Source: Nitrospira sp.
Lineage (GTDB): Bacteria; Nitrospirota; Nitrospiria; Nitrospirales; Nitrospiraceae
DNA length: 64,000 bases
Direction of reading: 5' to 3'
Assembly: GCA_036984305.1 (NCBI GenBank)
Contig: BQWY01000001.1
Location: 2,501,501 to 2,565,500, forward strand
Shown piece after piece: positions 10,017 through 20,239 of this stretch; the first letter of the stretch is position 1; the number at the start of each line of letters is the position of its first letter. Position numbers and translations under genes: made by a program. The notes under the pieces are model-generated. The model saw only the letters and a list, made by a program, of their open reading frames with translations. It did not search any database and was not told where the DNA came from.

Positions 10017-11193
10017 AGTGTTTCTCCATCAACTGAACGAATTCATCAAAGAGATAACAGGCATCATGCGGCCCGGGAGAGGCCTCCGGGTGGTATTGGA
10101 CCGAAAATACCGGATGATCCAGCGCCACGAAGCCCTCCACGGATCGGTCGTTGAGACTCACGTGACTGACCTGCATTCGGCCCAAGGCCGTTTCGATGAT
10201 GGCGGCTCCCTTCGCGGCCGAATCCTCAACCGGCGCCTCGACGGCAAAATTATGATTCTGCGATGTGATCTCCACCTTACGTGTCCGAAGATCCATCACG
10301 GGGTGATTGGCGCCGTGATGCCCGAACTTGAGTTTATAGGTCCGTAAACCGGAGGCCAAACCCAACATCTGATGTCCAAGGCAAATACCCATCATGGGAC
10401 GCTTCCCAACAAAATGCCGGGCCGAGGCGCTCGCGTAGGGCACACCCTCCGGATCGCCGGGACCGTTGGACAGAAAGATCCCATCGGGCTGCAGGGCCTC
10501 GACTTGTGCCGGCAGTGTCGCAGCGGGCACGACGGTAACACGACAGCCGACGTCCACCAGGCGACGAAGAATGTTGTGCTTCACGCCGAGGTCATAGACG
10601 ACCACGTGAAACGACCGGGAATTCGTCTTGGCATGGACCCGACCGTGAGGCAGTCGCCCGTCCGGCGGCCAGGTACCGGACCCCTCCGTCCACGCATACG
10701 GTTCCGCGCAGGTCACCTCCTTGACGAGGTCGCGCCCCAGGATGCCGGGGGCCCGTCGGGCTTTCTCCACGGCGCGGACCGGGTCCAACTCGACGTGTGA
10801 GATCAACGCTTGCTGTGACCCGTGCTCACGGAGGTGCCGGGTCAGCGCGCGTGTATCGACCGCATCGATCCCCACGACTTTGGCGCCCCGCAGAAACTCG
10901 TCGAGCGTCCGTTCACTTCGCCAGTTGCTGGGATTCGGACAGGCCTCCGTCACGACAAATCCCTCGGCCCAGACGCGATGCGACTCGACGTCCTCCTCCG
11001 GAATGCCGTAGTTCCCGATGTGAGGACAGGTCATGGTCACAATCTGTCCCTTGTACGACGGATCGGTCAAAACCTCTTGATAGCCGGTCATGGCCGTATT
11101 GAAGACCACTTCTCCCGTCGTTTCACCCTCGCACCCAAGCGCACGCCCATGGAACACCGTTCCATCAGCCAGCGCCAGAATCGCTTTCTTCAT
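10009..11193 (-). CDS. carA: carbamoyl-phosphate synthase small subunit
   Basis: 394 residues, near the family's usual 380. This glutamine amidotransferase subunit feeds ammonia to CarB. The N-terminal domain has the [14 protein letters not shown] signature. The C-terminal class I amidotransferase domain has the nucleophile cysteine in [14 protein letters not shown] and the His/Glu pair in [11 protein letters not shown]. The ATG overlaps the stop of the upstream DUF4149 gene by four bases (ATGA). Confidence 0.95.
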   Translation of the reverse strand: MKKAILALADGTVFHGRALGCEGETTGEVVFNTAMTGYQEVLTDPSYKGQIVTMTCPHIGNYGIPEEDVESHRVWAEGFVVTEACPNPSNWRSERTLDEFLRGAKVVGIDAVDTRALTRHLREHGSQQALISHVELDPVRAVEKARRAPGILGRDLVKEVTCAEPYAWTEGSGTWPPDGRLPHGRVHAKTNSRSFHVVVYDLGVKHNILRRLVDVGCRVTVVPAATLPAQVEALQPDGIFLSNGPGDPEGVPYASASARHFVGKRPMMGICLGHQMLGLASGLRTYKLKFGHHGANHPVMDLRTRKVEITSQNHNFAVEAPVEDSAAKGAAIIETALGRMQVSHVSLNDRSVEGFVALDHPVFSVQYHPEASPGPHDACYLFDEFVQLMEKHYA

Positions 11194-11729
11194 ACAGCCG
11201 CCTCAACTTGCATGAGCCAGGCCCGGGCCTTGACACCCATCAACGTCACACCCAGCACCAGATTGATGACATACAACCAGCGAATCGGCTGGTGAACCTT
11301 GAAAAACGTCGCCAACGCAGCCTTCCGAGCGTCGCTGTCGGTCAGCGCGAAGGCGTCAGCCTGTCGGGCCGCCGCTTGCGGATGAAGCACGAATATGATG
11401 ACGACGGCGATCGCGATCATCGATGCCAAGAGTATCCCTTCCGATCGCGTGACGCTCGCGGCCGGAAGACCCTGCTTCGCGATCCGCATCCGCCACAGTG
11501 CTCCCGCGAACAATGCCGTGATCGCGCCCATCACCAACCGATTATAGCCTTCGAACGCACGGGTCAAAAACAGCCCCCCGGTATCCTGTCCTCCGAACGT
11601 ATTGAACACCGCTGGAATCACCGCGCCCACCAACACAGCCAATCCGCCCACCCAGACGGCAAGGGCCATGAATTCGATGGTGGCGCAGGCGATCCATCCC
11701 CCTCGACAGGCGCGCGTCGCCAGACTCAA
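11190..11729 (-). CDS. DUF4149-type integral membrane protein
   Basis: 179 residues with about four hydrophobic helices. The first includes [17 protein letters not shown]; others include [25 protein letters not shown] and [15 protein letters not shown]. The layout and the W.GG..... F....A..A/G.L pattern resemble DUF4149 proteins of unknown function. The proposed start is a TTG overlapping the pyrC stop (TTGA), with AGGA about nine bases before it. An ATG at 11669 is a possible shorter start. It is locked by overlaps on both sides between pyrC and carA, but nothing in the protein suggests a pyrimidine role. Confidence 0.7.
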   Translation of the reverse strand: MSLATRACRGGWIACATIEFMALAVWVGGLAVLVGAVIPAVFNTFGGQDTGGLFLTRAFEGYNRLVMGAITALFAGALWRMRIAKQGLPAASVTRSEGILLASMIAIAVVIIFVLHPQAAARQADAFALTDSDARKAALATFFKVHQPIRWLYVINLVLGVTLMGVKARAWLMQVEAAV

Positions 11730-13036
11730 CGGACATCCTGGTGCAGGTCAAACACCACGCGCCCTCCGACGATGGTCCGATGAACCCGTCCCTTCACCTT
11801 CCATCCGCCATAGGGCGTATTGCGGCTCTTCGATCGGAATCGGGCCGGATCGACCTGCCAAGCTTCTTCTGGATCCAGAATGACGACGTCCGCATCCGCC
11901 CCGGTGGCCAGCGTACCCTTCTGGAGACCGAAGACTCGGGCCGGCTCGCTCGTCAGCTTGGCAATGACCTGCTCAAGCGACAGCACGCCTTCTTCCGCCA
12001 AACTCAGAGCCAACGGAAGCGCGGTTTCGAGGCCGATGATCCCGAAGGGCGCCTCGGCAAACTCGAGCTGTTTTTCATGCGGCGCATGTGGGGCATGATC
12101 CGTCGCGATGACGTCGATGGTGCCGTCACGCAAGGCGTCTTTGATCGCCTGCACGTCCTCCCACGTCCGAAGCGGCGGGTTCATCTTGGCATGCGTGTCA
12201 TATCCCCGCACGGCCTCTTCCGTCAGGGTGAAATGGTGCGGACAGGCCTCGGCCGTCACGCGAACTCCGCGGCTCTTCGCGTCCCGAACGAGGCGCGCCG
12301 AACCGACCGTGCTGACATGCGGCAAATGAAGCCGAGCACCCGTGAGTTCGGCCAGCATGATGTTTCTCGCCACCATCACCTCTTCGGCGGCCGATGGAAT
12401 GCCCGGCAAGCCCAGCTCGGTCGAGACGGCACCTTCGTTCATGCACCCGCCGTCGACCAATTGCGTATCTTCACAATGATCCACCACGGGACAGTCGAAG
12501 GCCTTGGCATACTCCAGCGCCCGTCGCATGACGGCGCTGTTTGTCACCGGCTTCCCGTCATCCGAGATCGCAACACAACCGGCCGCCCGGAGCTCGCCTG
12601 TCTCCGCCAGTTCCTTGCCTTCGGAACCCTTGGTAATGGCGCCAATGGGAAACACGTTCGCCAGTCCAGCGGCACGCGCGGCATCGAGAATGAACTCCGT
12701 CACCGATTGGTTGTCATTGACCGGCATGGTGTTGGGCATACAGCAGACCGACGTGAATCCACCGGCCACGGCCGAGGCTGATCCGGTCGCGATCGTCTCC
12801 TTGTATTCAAAGCCCGGTTCACGAAAATGGACGTGGAGGTCTACGAACCCGGGGACGATCAGCTTCCCTCCCGCCTCGATTCGTGTGACTCCATTGGCGC
12901 TTTTGGATTTGGCAACACCATTCTTCGTCCCTCCAGGCACGATGTCCAGGATACGTCCATCTTCAATGATGACGTCTCCCAGGCCGTGAAAGCGTCCCGG
13001 ATCGAGCACTCGACCACCGACAATCACCAGTCTCAT
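11726..13036 (-). CDS. pyrC: dihydroorotase
   Basis: 436 residues from the chosen ATG. It cyclises carbamoyl-aspartate to dihydroorotate. It is an amidohydrolase of the long class I type, starting MRLVIVGGRVLDPG. Metal-binding motifs visible are DLHVHFREPG, the VDHCEDTQ segment, HLPHVST and ATDHAPH. The open frame runs 23 codons further upstream (to 13105), but that part looks unlike dihydroorotases. An ATG at 13051 sits directly on GGAAGGA and is too close to use it. The start is therefore only probable. It overlaps the DUF4149 gene. Confidence 0.92.
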   Translation of the reverse strand: MRLVIVGGRVLDPGRFHGLGDVIIEDGRILDIVPGGTKNGVAKSKSANGVTRIEAGGKLIVPGFVDLHVHFREPGFEYKETIATGSASAVAGGFTSVCCMPNTMPVNDNQSVTEFILDAARAAGLANVFPIGAITKGSEGKELAETGELRAAGCVAISDDGKPVTNSAVMRRALEYAKAFDCPVVDHCEDTQLVDGGCMNEGAVSTELGLPGIPSAAEEVMVARNIMLAELTGARLHLPHVSTVGSARLVRDAKSRGVRVTAEACPHHFTLTEEAVRGYDTHAKMNPPLRTWEDVQAIKDALRDGTIDVIATDHAPHAPHEKQLEFAEAPFGIIGLETALPLALSLAEEGVLSLEQVIAKLTSEPARVFGLQKGTLATGADADVVILDPEEAWQVDPARFRSKSRNTPYGGWKVKGRVHRTIVGGRVVFDLHQDVR

Positions 13037-13223
13037 CGCCGTACTTGCCATTCCTTCCGTTTCAAGGTCGCCAACCGAGGTCACCATCGAGGACAGCCCT
13101 GTCATTCGTCATGCGTCATCCGTGTTTCGTCATGCACCTGTCCGCAAAGACAAGCGCGGAGAGGCCCACCGTAACCCGAAGGACCTCGAGAATTCGCGAC
13201 TGACTCTCACGACTCGTGCTCTG

Positions 13224-14752
<1,529 letters not shown>

Positions 14753-14869
14753 TCATGAAACACCGAGACTCAGTGGATGATGCCGACCGTATTCGCCCAA
14801 AAAAAAACCTTCCAGGCCCGATGCTGGCCAAGAAGGTTTGCTTGCGCCCGTGGCGATCCCGCCACTCAT
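14753..14869 (-). CDS. putative 38-codon leader ORF running through the pyr attenuator
   Basis: An ATG at 14869 is preceded by AAGGAG (14883-14878) with an ideal 8-base spacer. The frame stays open across the whole terminator hairpin and stops with TGA at 14755-14753, 31 bases before the pyrR start. The encoded peptide begins MSGGIATGASKPS and reads phenylalanine and leucine codons from the T-tract. No homologue is known to me. The ribosome binding site is the best reason to believe it. It could be a regulatory leader peptide or a chance ORF. Confidence 0.45.
   Translation of the reverse strand: MSGGIATGASKPSWPASGLEGFFLGEYGRHHPLSLGVS
14799..14839 (-). terminator. intrinsic terminator (attenuator) in the pyr leader
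   Basis: On the minus strand an 8-bp stem AAACCTTC/GAAGGTTT (14839-14832 with 14812-14805) encloses a small internal loop and a GGCC/GGCC helix. It runs into nine consecutive T residues (14807-14799). It lies between the pyr promoter and pyrR, not after a gene, so it is best read as an attenuator. Upstream CAAGGAG (14884-14878) can pair over seven positions, one a wobble, with CTTCTTG in the 5' arm, a possible antiterminator. Confidence 0.85.
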
Positions 14870-14883
14870 GGTGGGTGCTCCTT

Positions 14884-14903
14884 GCTCACCTCACAGGATG
14901 AGC
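14884..14903 (-). promoter_or_regulatory. PyrR-binding RNA hairpin (anti-antiterminator)
   Basis: On the minus strand a 7-bp stem GCUCAUC/GGUGAGC (one G-U pair) closes the hexaloop CUGUGA, and GCAAGG spans the base of the 3' arm and the bases just after it. This matches the known PyrR-binding consensus (loop CNGNGA flanked by UC and GG, then CAAGG) described for Bacillus-type pyr leaders. It begins about ten bases after the predicted transcription start and 45 bases before the terminator. The motif match is direct; binding is inferred. Confidence 0.85.
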
Positions 14904-14918
14904 GTTAAAGGTTCCCCC

Positions 14919-14948
14919 ACTCTACCGAACCAGGAATCACACTGTCAA
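14919..14948 (-). promoter_or_regulatory. sigma70-type promoter of the pyr operon
   Basis: A consensus -35 TTGACA (14948-14943) and a -10 TAGAGT (14924-14919, four of six matches) are spaced by 18 bases. Transcription would begin near 14912, placing the PyrR hairpin at the very 5' end of the transcript. Confidence 0.7.
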
Positions 14949-15038
14949 GAACAGCCTTGCGTTCTGATTCTAACCTTTAATGAGTCTGTCCTATTTCAAA
15001 CTCCCAGTCGAACCCACGGAGGAATCCGGAAACGTGGC

Positions 15039-15713
15039 TTAGGGACGCTTCAGTTCCTCGAGGCTGAATTGCCGGGGCAAGAGTACCGGCACGACGATAC
15101 CCACAGGGTCTCCACGCCGGATGGTCGTCGGTTTGTGGAGCTGAAGGAGGAAATTGGCGGTGAACGCATCGTAGTCCTTCAGCCACTCGTACATGTTCGG
15201 CGTTCGCTTATACTCTTGCGTCTTAATGCCCTCCCAACAGGTAAACGTCCGCTCTGGATAATGATAAAAATGGTTCGGGATGTCCTTCATCATCAGTCCG
15301 ACCTCCTTGGGGTAATAAAACCGGAGGCCGCAACAGAGCTTCGGATACCCGCTGTTGAGGATCAAATCGACATACGTCCCCGAAAAGGACTTGTACCCCA
15401 AGAGCCGTTCTTCCGGAAGGATGGGAGGGGCCTGCCATCTGACTCCCTCCGCGGTACGTCTGATCCTACAGTCGACCGGCGAGCGGATGAGCCACCCATA
15501 ATTGCCGACGGTTCGTACCGGCCCGCAGTCGTCCGGTAATACCTTGTACCCTTCCATGGCAGCGGCCCGTTGTTCGTCCAACGTCATACCGGACAACAGA
15601 GGCCGATGCGGGTGAAAATCAAGCTTGAGCCGCTCCGGAGCGATCGCCGTGGAATACTCGCGCTCCCAATATACGACGATCTTGGAGTCTTGTTCGTCGC
15701 CGGTTTCGGTCAC
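15039..15713 (-). CDS. uncharacterised protein, possibly DUF6065-like
   Basis: 224 residues from a GTG at 15713, with GAGG about eight bases upstream; the open frame extends further but overlaps the preceding gene deeply. No signal peptide or membrane segment. Notable segments are GNYGWLIRSPVDCRI, SGYPKLCCGLRFYYPKE, and a C-terminal RGDPVGIVVPVLLPRQFS. The order (hydrophobic GW..SPVD, then G.P..IV.PV) recalls DUF6065 proteins of unknown function, but I hold this loosely. It starts 15 bases after the neighbouring 593-residue gene and is probably co-transcribed with it and proA. Confidence 0.65.
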   Translation of the reverse strand: MTETGDEQDSKIVVYWEREYSTAIAPERLKLDFHPHRPLLSGMTLDEQRAAAMEGYKVLPDDCGPVRTVGNYGWLIRSPVDCRIRRTAEGVRWQAPPILPEERLLGYKSFSGTYVDLILNSGYPKLCCGLRFYYPKEVGLMMKDIPNHFYHYPERTFTCWEGIKTQEYKRTPNMYEWLKDYDAFTANFLLQLHKPTTIRRGDPVGIVVPVLLPRQFSLEELKRP

Positions 15714-15727
15714 GATGAGGTCCTCGA

Positions 15728-17509
15728 CTACTGTTTGACGACCATGAAGAGCATCAAGCCGTCTTTCAGGCGCGCGCGGGGAAGAATCGTCTGGTGCATC
15801 CGAAACGTCGGCAAGGCGGCCAGCGGGATCGCGTCGAGCAGATGGATTCCCGGCCGTTGCCAGGCCCGTTCCGCCCGATCCAATCCAACCACGCACCCGA
15901 GGCCGCCGGGAGTCAAACAACTCGCCACGCGGTCGGCGTAGCCCGTCCACCAATCTTGAACTGCGTGCTCTCCGAGACGTGGCCAATCATAGACCAGATC
16001 GTACGCGTGCTGGTAGACCGCGTGAGAATCTGCCGGGGCTTGATGGAACTGCACGGAGGCCAGCCATTCAACGCGCCGTTGCCGAAGAGCGTCGGCGCAC
16101 AACCGCTGCGCCTGTCGCTGCGCGAATGCACCGGAATGATACAGCACCCGGACCGCACGCGGTCGGTCGGGGATGATCAACGTCGTCAAGACCGCATCGA
16201 AATTGTGGATTAATATCGAGCGAGCACGACCGACCATGGGCCAGCGGGCAGGCTCCTGTTCAAACAGGTCGCGGAGGTAATCGGCAACGAACGGCTGGCT
16301 GGACAACTCGGAAATCTCCCGTTCGTCGTCCGGGTACAACAAGACCGCGCCGAACGCCTGCACCGGATCCACGGTCGGCGGTCCGTTCGCGAACAAGGAC
16401 CTCCAGTCTGGCCCAGGAGGTGCCGACAGAGGTACCGGAGCAGCACGCACGGGACCTCGTGCAGCCTTCAAAGGAATCGTACGCACCGCTTGACCGTCCA
16501 CGAGTCGCAACGTCCGCTCTTCGACCGAGAGGAACCGTCCGTTCACCGGCATCCCGCTCTTATCCGGCGGGCTGTATGAGAGGCCGGCAGGATCGTCTCG
16601 AAGCGTCGCTTTCACGATGTCCCCCCCACGGACCGTCAGGCAGAGTCCGGCTTCCCGATCACTGACGCGTCGGAGCGGCACGTCGGAAGGTGACCACATC
16701 ACCTCGTGCGAACGAGGTGGATCCATAAACAGCGCAAACGGAGCGGTTCCCGACAGACTCCTGGCGGAAAAAAACCCGCTGAAGAGGCCAAAGGCCGCGT
16801 CCGATGGATAGGTTGGGATCCCTCGATAGCGCAAGGGACGATCGCCCATTGGATTTTGATCGTCATACAGCTGGCGGATCAGTTCCAGAACCGCCGAGCC
16901 CGTTCCCGGAAGGAGCGACTGGAACAGTTCGACCACAGGCAGAAAGTCGATGTCGGACCAGTGCATCGCGCCCATGCAGGCCATGAACCGCGCCTCCTCG
17001 AACCCGCCGCCGGGCAAGACAAAGAGGGCATCCTTTCGATGCGTGATCGTGGCTTGTCCTTTGGAATCGATCCGTAGGTCATCATCAGAATAAAAAAACT
17101 GCATCTCGCTGAGCGGAACCCCAACGGCGCGCGCGGCCATGTGGCGGAGATCGTCTGGACGGAGCCGTTGCCAGCCGGGTCGTGTTGACAGATCAAAAGT
17201 GGTCGAATTGACGAGACCGCCGGGGACGATGCCGATCCATTGATCCCAATCCAGCCAGACACGGGCTCGAACCAGCCGAGTCGATCCATTGGCGGACGTG
17301 GCCCATTCACACTCGTGCAGCACCTGATCGTCGGGATCACTGTAGAGCAGTCGCCGGCCCTGGCGCCCGAAAAAGACACGGTGTCCAGACGGTTGCCTGA
17401 CCACGCGGCCGCCGGCCCGGATGAGATCGTGGCGATAGAGAGTGTTGGACGGGAGAACGAGATTGCCCGGCTTCGCAAGAATGGCACGGGATTCGGCGTC
17501 CGCAGACAT
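15728..17509 (-). CDS. uncharacterised 593-residue protein coupled to proA
   Basis: I do not recognise this family. The protein is soluble, with no signal peptide or transmembrane segment. The N-terminal 150 residues look beta-rich (HRVFFGRQGRRLLYSD, ARVWLDWDQWIGIVPGG). The middle has FVLPGGGFEEARFMACMGAMHW and is followed by a Pro-rich linker (AAPVPLSAPPGPDW). The C-terminal third (about 400-593) alternates helices and strands like a degenerate Rossmann or methyltransferase fold (VLYHSGAFAQRQAQ, YDLVYDWPRLGEHA, LTPGGLGCVVGLDR) without a clear SAM motif. The ATG directly follows the proA stop (TAGATG), so translation is probably coupled. Confidence 0.75.
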   Translation of the reverse strand: MSADAESRAILAKPGNLVLPSNTLYRHDLIRAGGRVVRQPSGHRVFFGRQGRRLLYSDPDDQVLHECEWATSANGSTRLVRARVWLDWDQWIGIVPGGLVNSTTFDLSTRPGWQRLRPDDLRHMAARAVGVPLSEMQFFYSDDDLRIDSKGQATITHRKDALFVLPGGGFEEARFMACMGAMHWSDIDFLPVVELFQSLLPGTGSAVLELIRQLYDDQNPMGDRPLRYRGIPTYPSDAAFGLFSGFFSARSLSGTAPFALFMDPPRSHEVMWSPSDVPLRRVSDREAGLCLTVRGGDIVKATLRDDPAGLSYSPPDKSGMPVNGRFLSVEERTLRLVDGQAVRTIPLKAARGPVRAAPVPLSAPPGPDWRSLFANGPPTVDPVQAFGAVLLYPDDEREISELSSQPFVADYLRDLFEQEPARWPMVGRARSILIHNFDAVLTTLIIPDRPRAVRVLYHSGAFAQRQAQRLCADALRQRRVEWLASVQFHQAPADSHAVYQHAYDLVYDWPRLGEHAVQDWWTGYADRVASCLTPGGLGCVVGLDRAERAWQRPGIHLLDAIPLAALPTFRMHQTILPRARLKDGLMLFMVVKQ

Positions 17510-18832
17510 CTACTCCCGTATTTGTCCGCCGCCGAACACGATAAATTTCGAGCAGGTCAGTTCCTCGAGTCCCATCGGACCCCTGGCATGAATGCGAGAC
17601 GTGCTGATCCCGATTTCGGCTCCCAGACCGAACTGGAAGCCGTCGTTCAACCGCGTCGACGCATTGACCAGCACCGCGCTGGCATCGATTTCTTTGAGAA
17701 ACCGCATGGCCCTGGCATAGTCCTGCGTGACAATGGCTTCCGTATGCCGGGACCCGTAGGTCGCAATGTGTTCCGCGGCCTCCTCAAAGCTTTTCACCAC
17801 TCTCACAGCCAGAACCAGGCCAAGAAACTCCGACCCGAAATCGCTCTCCGAAGCCGGTTTGACGTCCGGGCAGACCTGCAGCGTCTTGGGGCATCCGCGT
17901 ACTTCGACCTGTGCTTCGCGCAGCTTGGGCACAAACCGGGATAGGAACGGTCGCGCCACAGTCTGATGGACCAACACGGCCTCGGTCGCGTTGCACGTCG
18001 ATGGCCGCTGCACCTTCGCGTTGAAGCAGAGACGCACGGCCATGTCGAGGTCGGCGTACTGATCGACATACATGTGACAGACGCCCTGGTCGTGTTTGAT
18101 CACGGGGATCGTGGCATGCTCGGTCACCGTCTTCATCAGCGACTCACCACCTCGCGGAATGACCAGATCGATGTACCGATCCTGTTTGAGCAGGACGGGT
18201 ACGATCTCGCGCTCCGTTCGATCGACATAGGTGATCGCCCCGATCGGCACACCGGCTTCCTCTGCGGCCTGCGCGAGAATCGAAGCCAGAATGCGATTGG
18301 AGTGGATCGCCTCCGAGCCTCCGCGCAAGACGGTCACATTGCCAGACTTGAGGCAGAGGGCGGCGGAATCCACGGTCACGTTTGGACGCGATTCATAGAT
18401 AATCGCAATGACGCCGAGCGGAACCCGCAGACGGCCGACCTGCATGCCGTTCGGTCGGGTCCACATCTTCGGCATCGACCCGAGGGGGTCCGGTAAATGG
18501 ACGATCTCGCGTACGCCGGCAGCCATGTCGCGAATACGATCCGGCGACAATCGAAGTCGATCCGCCATGGCCTCGCGCGCAGGATCGTCGCCAAAGGCTG
18601 CCAAATCCTTTTCATTCTCTGCCAGAATGTCGTCGATACGGGCCTCCAACTGCTCCGCCATGGCCATCAATGCCTGATCCTTGACGGCGGCCGGCAGAGC
18701 AGCCAACCGACCGGCGGCGGCTTTTGCCTTCCTCACCAATCCATCCACGTACTCCGGGATAGGCTGGTCCAACTGAGGCTCAAGTGTGGGATCGGATTCG
18801 ATGACGCCCGGTTGATCTTCGGAGGTGGCCAC
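17510..18832 (-). CDS. proA: gamma-glutamyl phosphate reductase
   Basis: 440 residues, typical for ProA. It reduces gamma-glutamyl phosphate to glutamate semialdehyde in proline synthesis, using NADPH. It belongs to the aldehyde dehydrogenase superfamily. IYESRPNVTVDSAALCLKSG and VTVLRGGSEAIHSN are signature segments, and the catalytic cysteine lies in QRPSTCNATEAVLV. HARGPMGLEELTCSKF is the conserved C-terminus. The start is a GTG, with AAAGG about nine bases upstream. No proB is in the window. Two unknown genes follow without a gap. Confidence 0.94.
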   Translation of the reverse strand: MATSEDQPGVIESDPTLEPQLDQPIPEYVDGLVRKAKAAAGRLAALPAAVKDQALMAMAEQLEARIDDILAENEKDLAAFGDDPAREAMADRLRLSPDRIRDMAAGVREIVHLPDPLGSMPKMWTRPNGMQVGRLRVPLGVIAIIYESRPNVTVDSAALCLKSGNVTVLRGGSEAIHSNRILASILAQAAEEAGVPIGAITYVDRTEREIVPVLLKQDRYIDLVIPRGGESLMKTVTEHATIPVIKHDQGVCHMYVDQYADLDMAVRLCFNAKVQRPSTCNATEAVLVHQTVARPFLSRFVPKLREAQVEVRGCPKTLQVCPDVKPASESDFGSEFLGLVLAVRVVKSFEEAAEHIATYGSRHTEAIVTQDYARAMRFLKEIDASAVLVNASTRLNDGFQFGLGAEIGISTSRIHARGPMGLEELTCSKFIVFGGGQIRE

Positions 18833-18927
18833 GGTATCGCCTTTCAGGAAGAGCTACGGTAGAGCACGCAAGACAATACCGTGCCCGTGTGAAGAGCGTC
18901 AAGGGACGGCTCCCGACCTGAAGGTGT

Positions 18928-19608
18928 TTACGGCACGGGCGGGGGCGGTATGGCTTGGACCTCCGGCGAAGGGGCCTGCGCGAAAGACCCGCCGGTGGTC
19001 GTAGACGGCACAGAGGAGGTCGTGGATTGAAATCCCGGTAAATTTTGGGCCGGAGCTTGCGGCGTCGGGAGGGTACCGGCGGGCACGGGCATAGCGGCGC
19101 TCCCAGGCAAACCCGGGGAGAGGCCCTGAAAGGGCACCGTCAAACCCGATGCGTTCGGGTGCTGAAAGACCCAGTCACGATATCGCTTCATCCCGTCGAA
19201 GTGACGGACGGCGGGCGGAAACTCGTGCTGACGTAGCGGTTGAGCATCGCTCCGGCTCCGCACTCCCATCACCCCGCCCGTGGGAGCCCGCACGAGTTCA
19301 AACGGTCTGTTGGTCATCGGATCTCCGTAGACTTTTCGAAGGAGCGGCTTGGGCGGTCTCGTCAGTTCCTCGAGTGTGTGCGGGTAGTATTCTCCTTGCA
19401 CGATGCGACCCGCCTTCATACGCGTGGAGTAGGCCCCGATGGCGGACTGTATTTCGATCCCACGAGCCAGCAAATCCGCCTCACGTTCCCGCTGGATGAT
19501 TGTTTTCCACGGCCGAGCCACACCGGCTAGGGTAATTCCGATTAACGTCACGGAAAACATGAGCGACAAATACGTGAAACCTTGTTTGTTTGTGCCGATC
19601 GTCATCAC
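18928..19608 (-). CDS. atypical type II/IV pseudopilin-like protein
   Basis: 226 residues and the last gene of the assembly operon. The N-terminus has a short basic leader ending KQG, then FTYLSLMFSVTLIGITLAG, which fits a prepilin peptidase site (G/F) and an N-terminal helix. Position +5 of the mature protein is serine rather than the usual glutamate. The following YPHTLEELTRPPKPLLRKVYGDPMTN resembles the GspG core, where a helix leads to YP..L..L and a loop with DPMT. The C-terminal 60 residues are rich in proline, serine and alanine and probably disordered. It may be a minor, tip-type pseudopilin. Confidence 0.75.
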   Translation of the reverse strand: MMTIGTNKQGFTYLSLMFSVTLIGITLAGVARPWKTIIQREREADLLARGIEIQSAIGAYSTRMKAGRIVQGEYYPHTLEELTRPPKPLLRKVYGDPMTNRPFELVRAPTGGVMGVRSRSDAQPLRQHEFPPAVRHFDGMKRYRDWVFQHPNASGLTVPFQGLSPGLPGSAAMPVPAGTLPTPQAPAQNLPGFQSTTSSVPSTTTGGSFAQAPSPEVQAIPPPPVP

Positions 19609-19626
19609 GAAGACAAAACCCGATCA

Positions 19627-20229
19627 CTAGGGGGAAGCTTCTGAAGGAGCAAGGTCGACCAGAGGGAGTTCCCATTCACGCTTTGCGTTCCGGTCGAAGA
19701 GCGTCACCGATTGAGGTGTCACCCGCCGAACCTCGCGATGGTCATCGAGGGACTCTCCCGCCCGCACCATGTGAAGTTCGTCTCCCTGAGCGAGCACACC
19801 CACGGCCCTGTCGCCTCGCGTCGCCTGAAATCCTACGAATCCGAGGTACCGCAACTCCGACGGCGGGGTGGTGATGTCGGCCGGAATTGGCGCACTCATC
19901 GGTTCCAGACCGGCATCGGCAATCGGGGCGGCCACCGCTGATCCAAGAGATACGGTCGCGCCCGCTTCAGCGGGAGAGACAAATATGTTTTTCGGGGGCG
20001 TGAATTCATGAGCCCGCTGACTCCGGCCGTTCTCAAACAAGCGGACCTGGACGCGTAGTCCCGGCGAAGAGCCGGCATCGCGATCCTCAAGAGCCGACCC
20101 GACCGTGCCGGATACATTTTGAAGCGGGATATGCCGAGGTTCCGGACTAAACCCGAATACGGCCAGCGCGGTGGCGGCCCATACGCAGAGCAACCCCGCA
20201 AGCAGCCGAATGCGCTGGCGATGTGTCAC
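19627..20229 (-). CDS. PilP/GspC-like inner-membrane periplasmic protein
   Basis: 200 residues from a GTG at 20229 that has AGGAG eight bases upstream. One N-terminal membrane helix (IRLLAGLLCVWAATALAVFGF) is followed by a flexible periplasmic segment. A C-terminal small beta domain (ELRYLGFVGFQ, VGVLAQGDELHMVRAGESL, VRRVTPQSVTLFD) has the pattern of the PilP / GspC homology region. Such proteins link the inner-membrane platform to the secretin. The location after PilM/N/O-like genes supports this reading. Sequence similarity is weak, so the call is by topology and order. Confidence 0.65.
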   Translation of the reverse strand: MTHRQRIRLLAGLLCVWAATALAVFGFSPEPRHIPLQNVSGTVGSALEDRDAGSSPGLRVQVRLFENGRSQRAHEFTPPKNIFVSPAEAGATVSLGSAVAAPIADAGLEPMSAPIPADITTPPSELRYLGFVGFQATRGDRAVGVLAQGDELHMVRAGESLDDHREVRRVTPQSVTLFDRNAKREWELPLVDLAPSEASP

Positions 20230-20239
20230 CGTGCTCTCC

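Noticed and set aside
13106-13223. Short CGTCATGC direct repeats between pyrB and pyrC
   Set aside because: Only two or three imperfect copies in about 40 bases, without hairpin or operator symmetry; probably chance.
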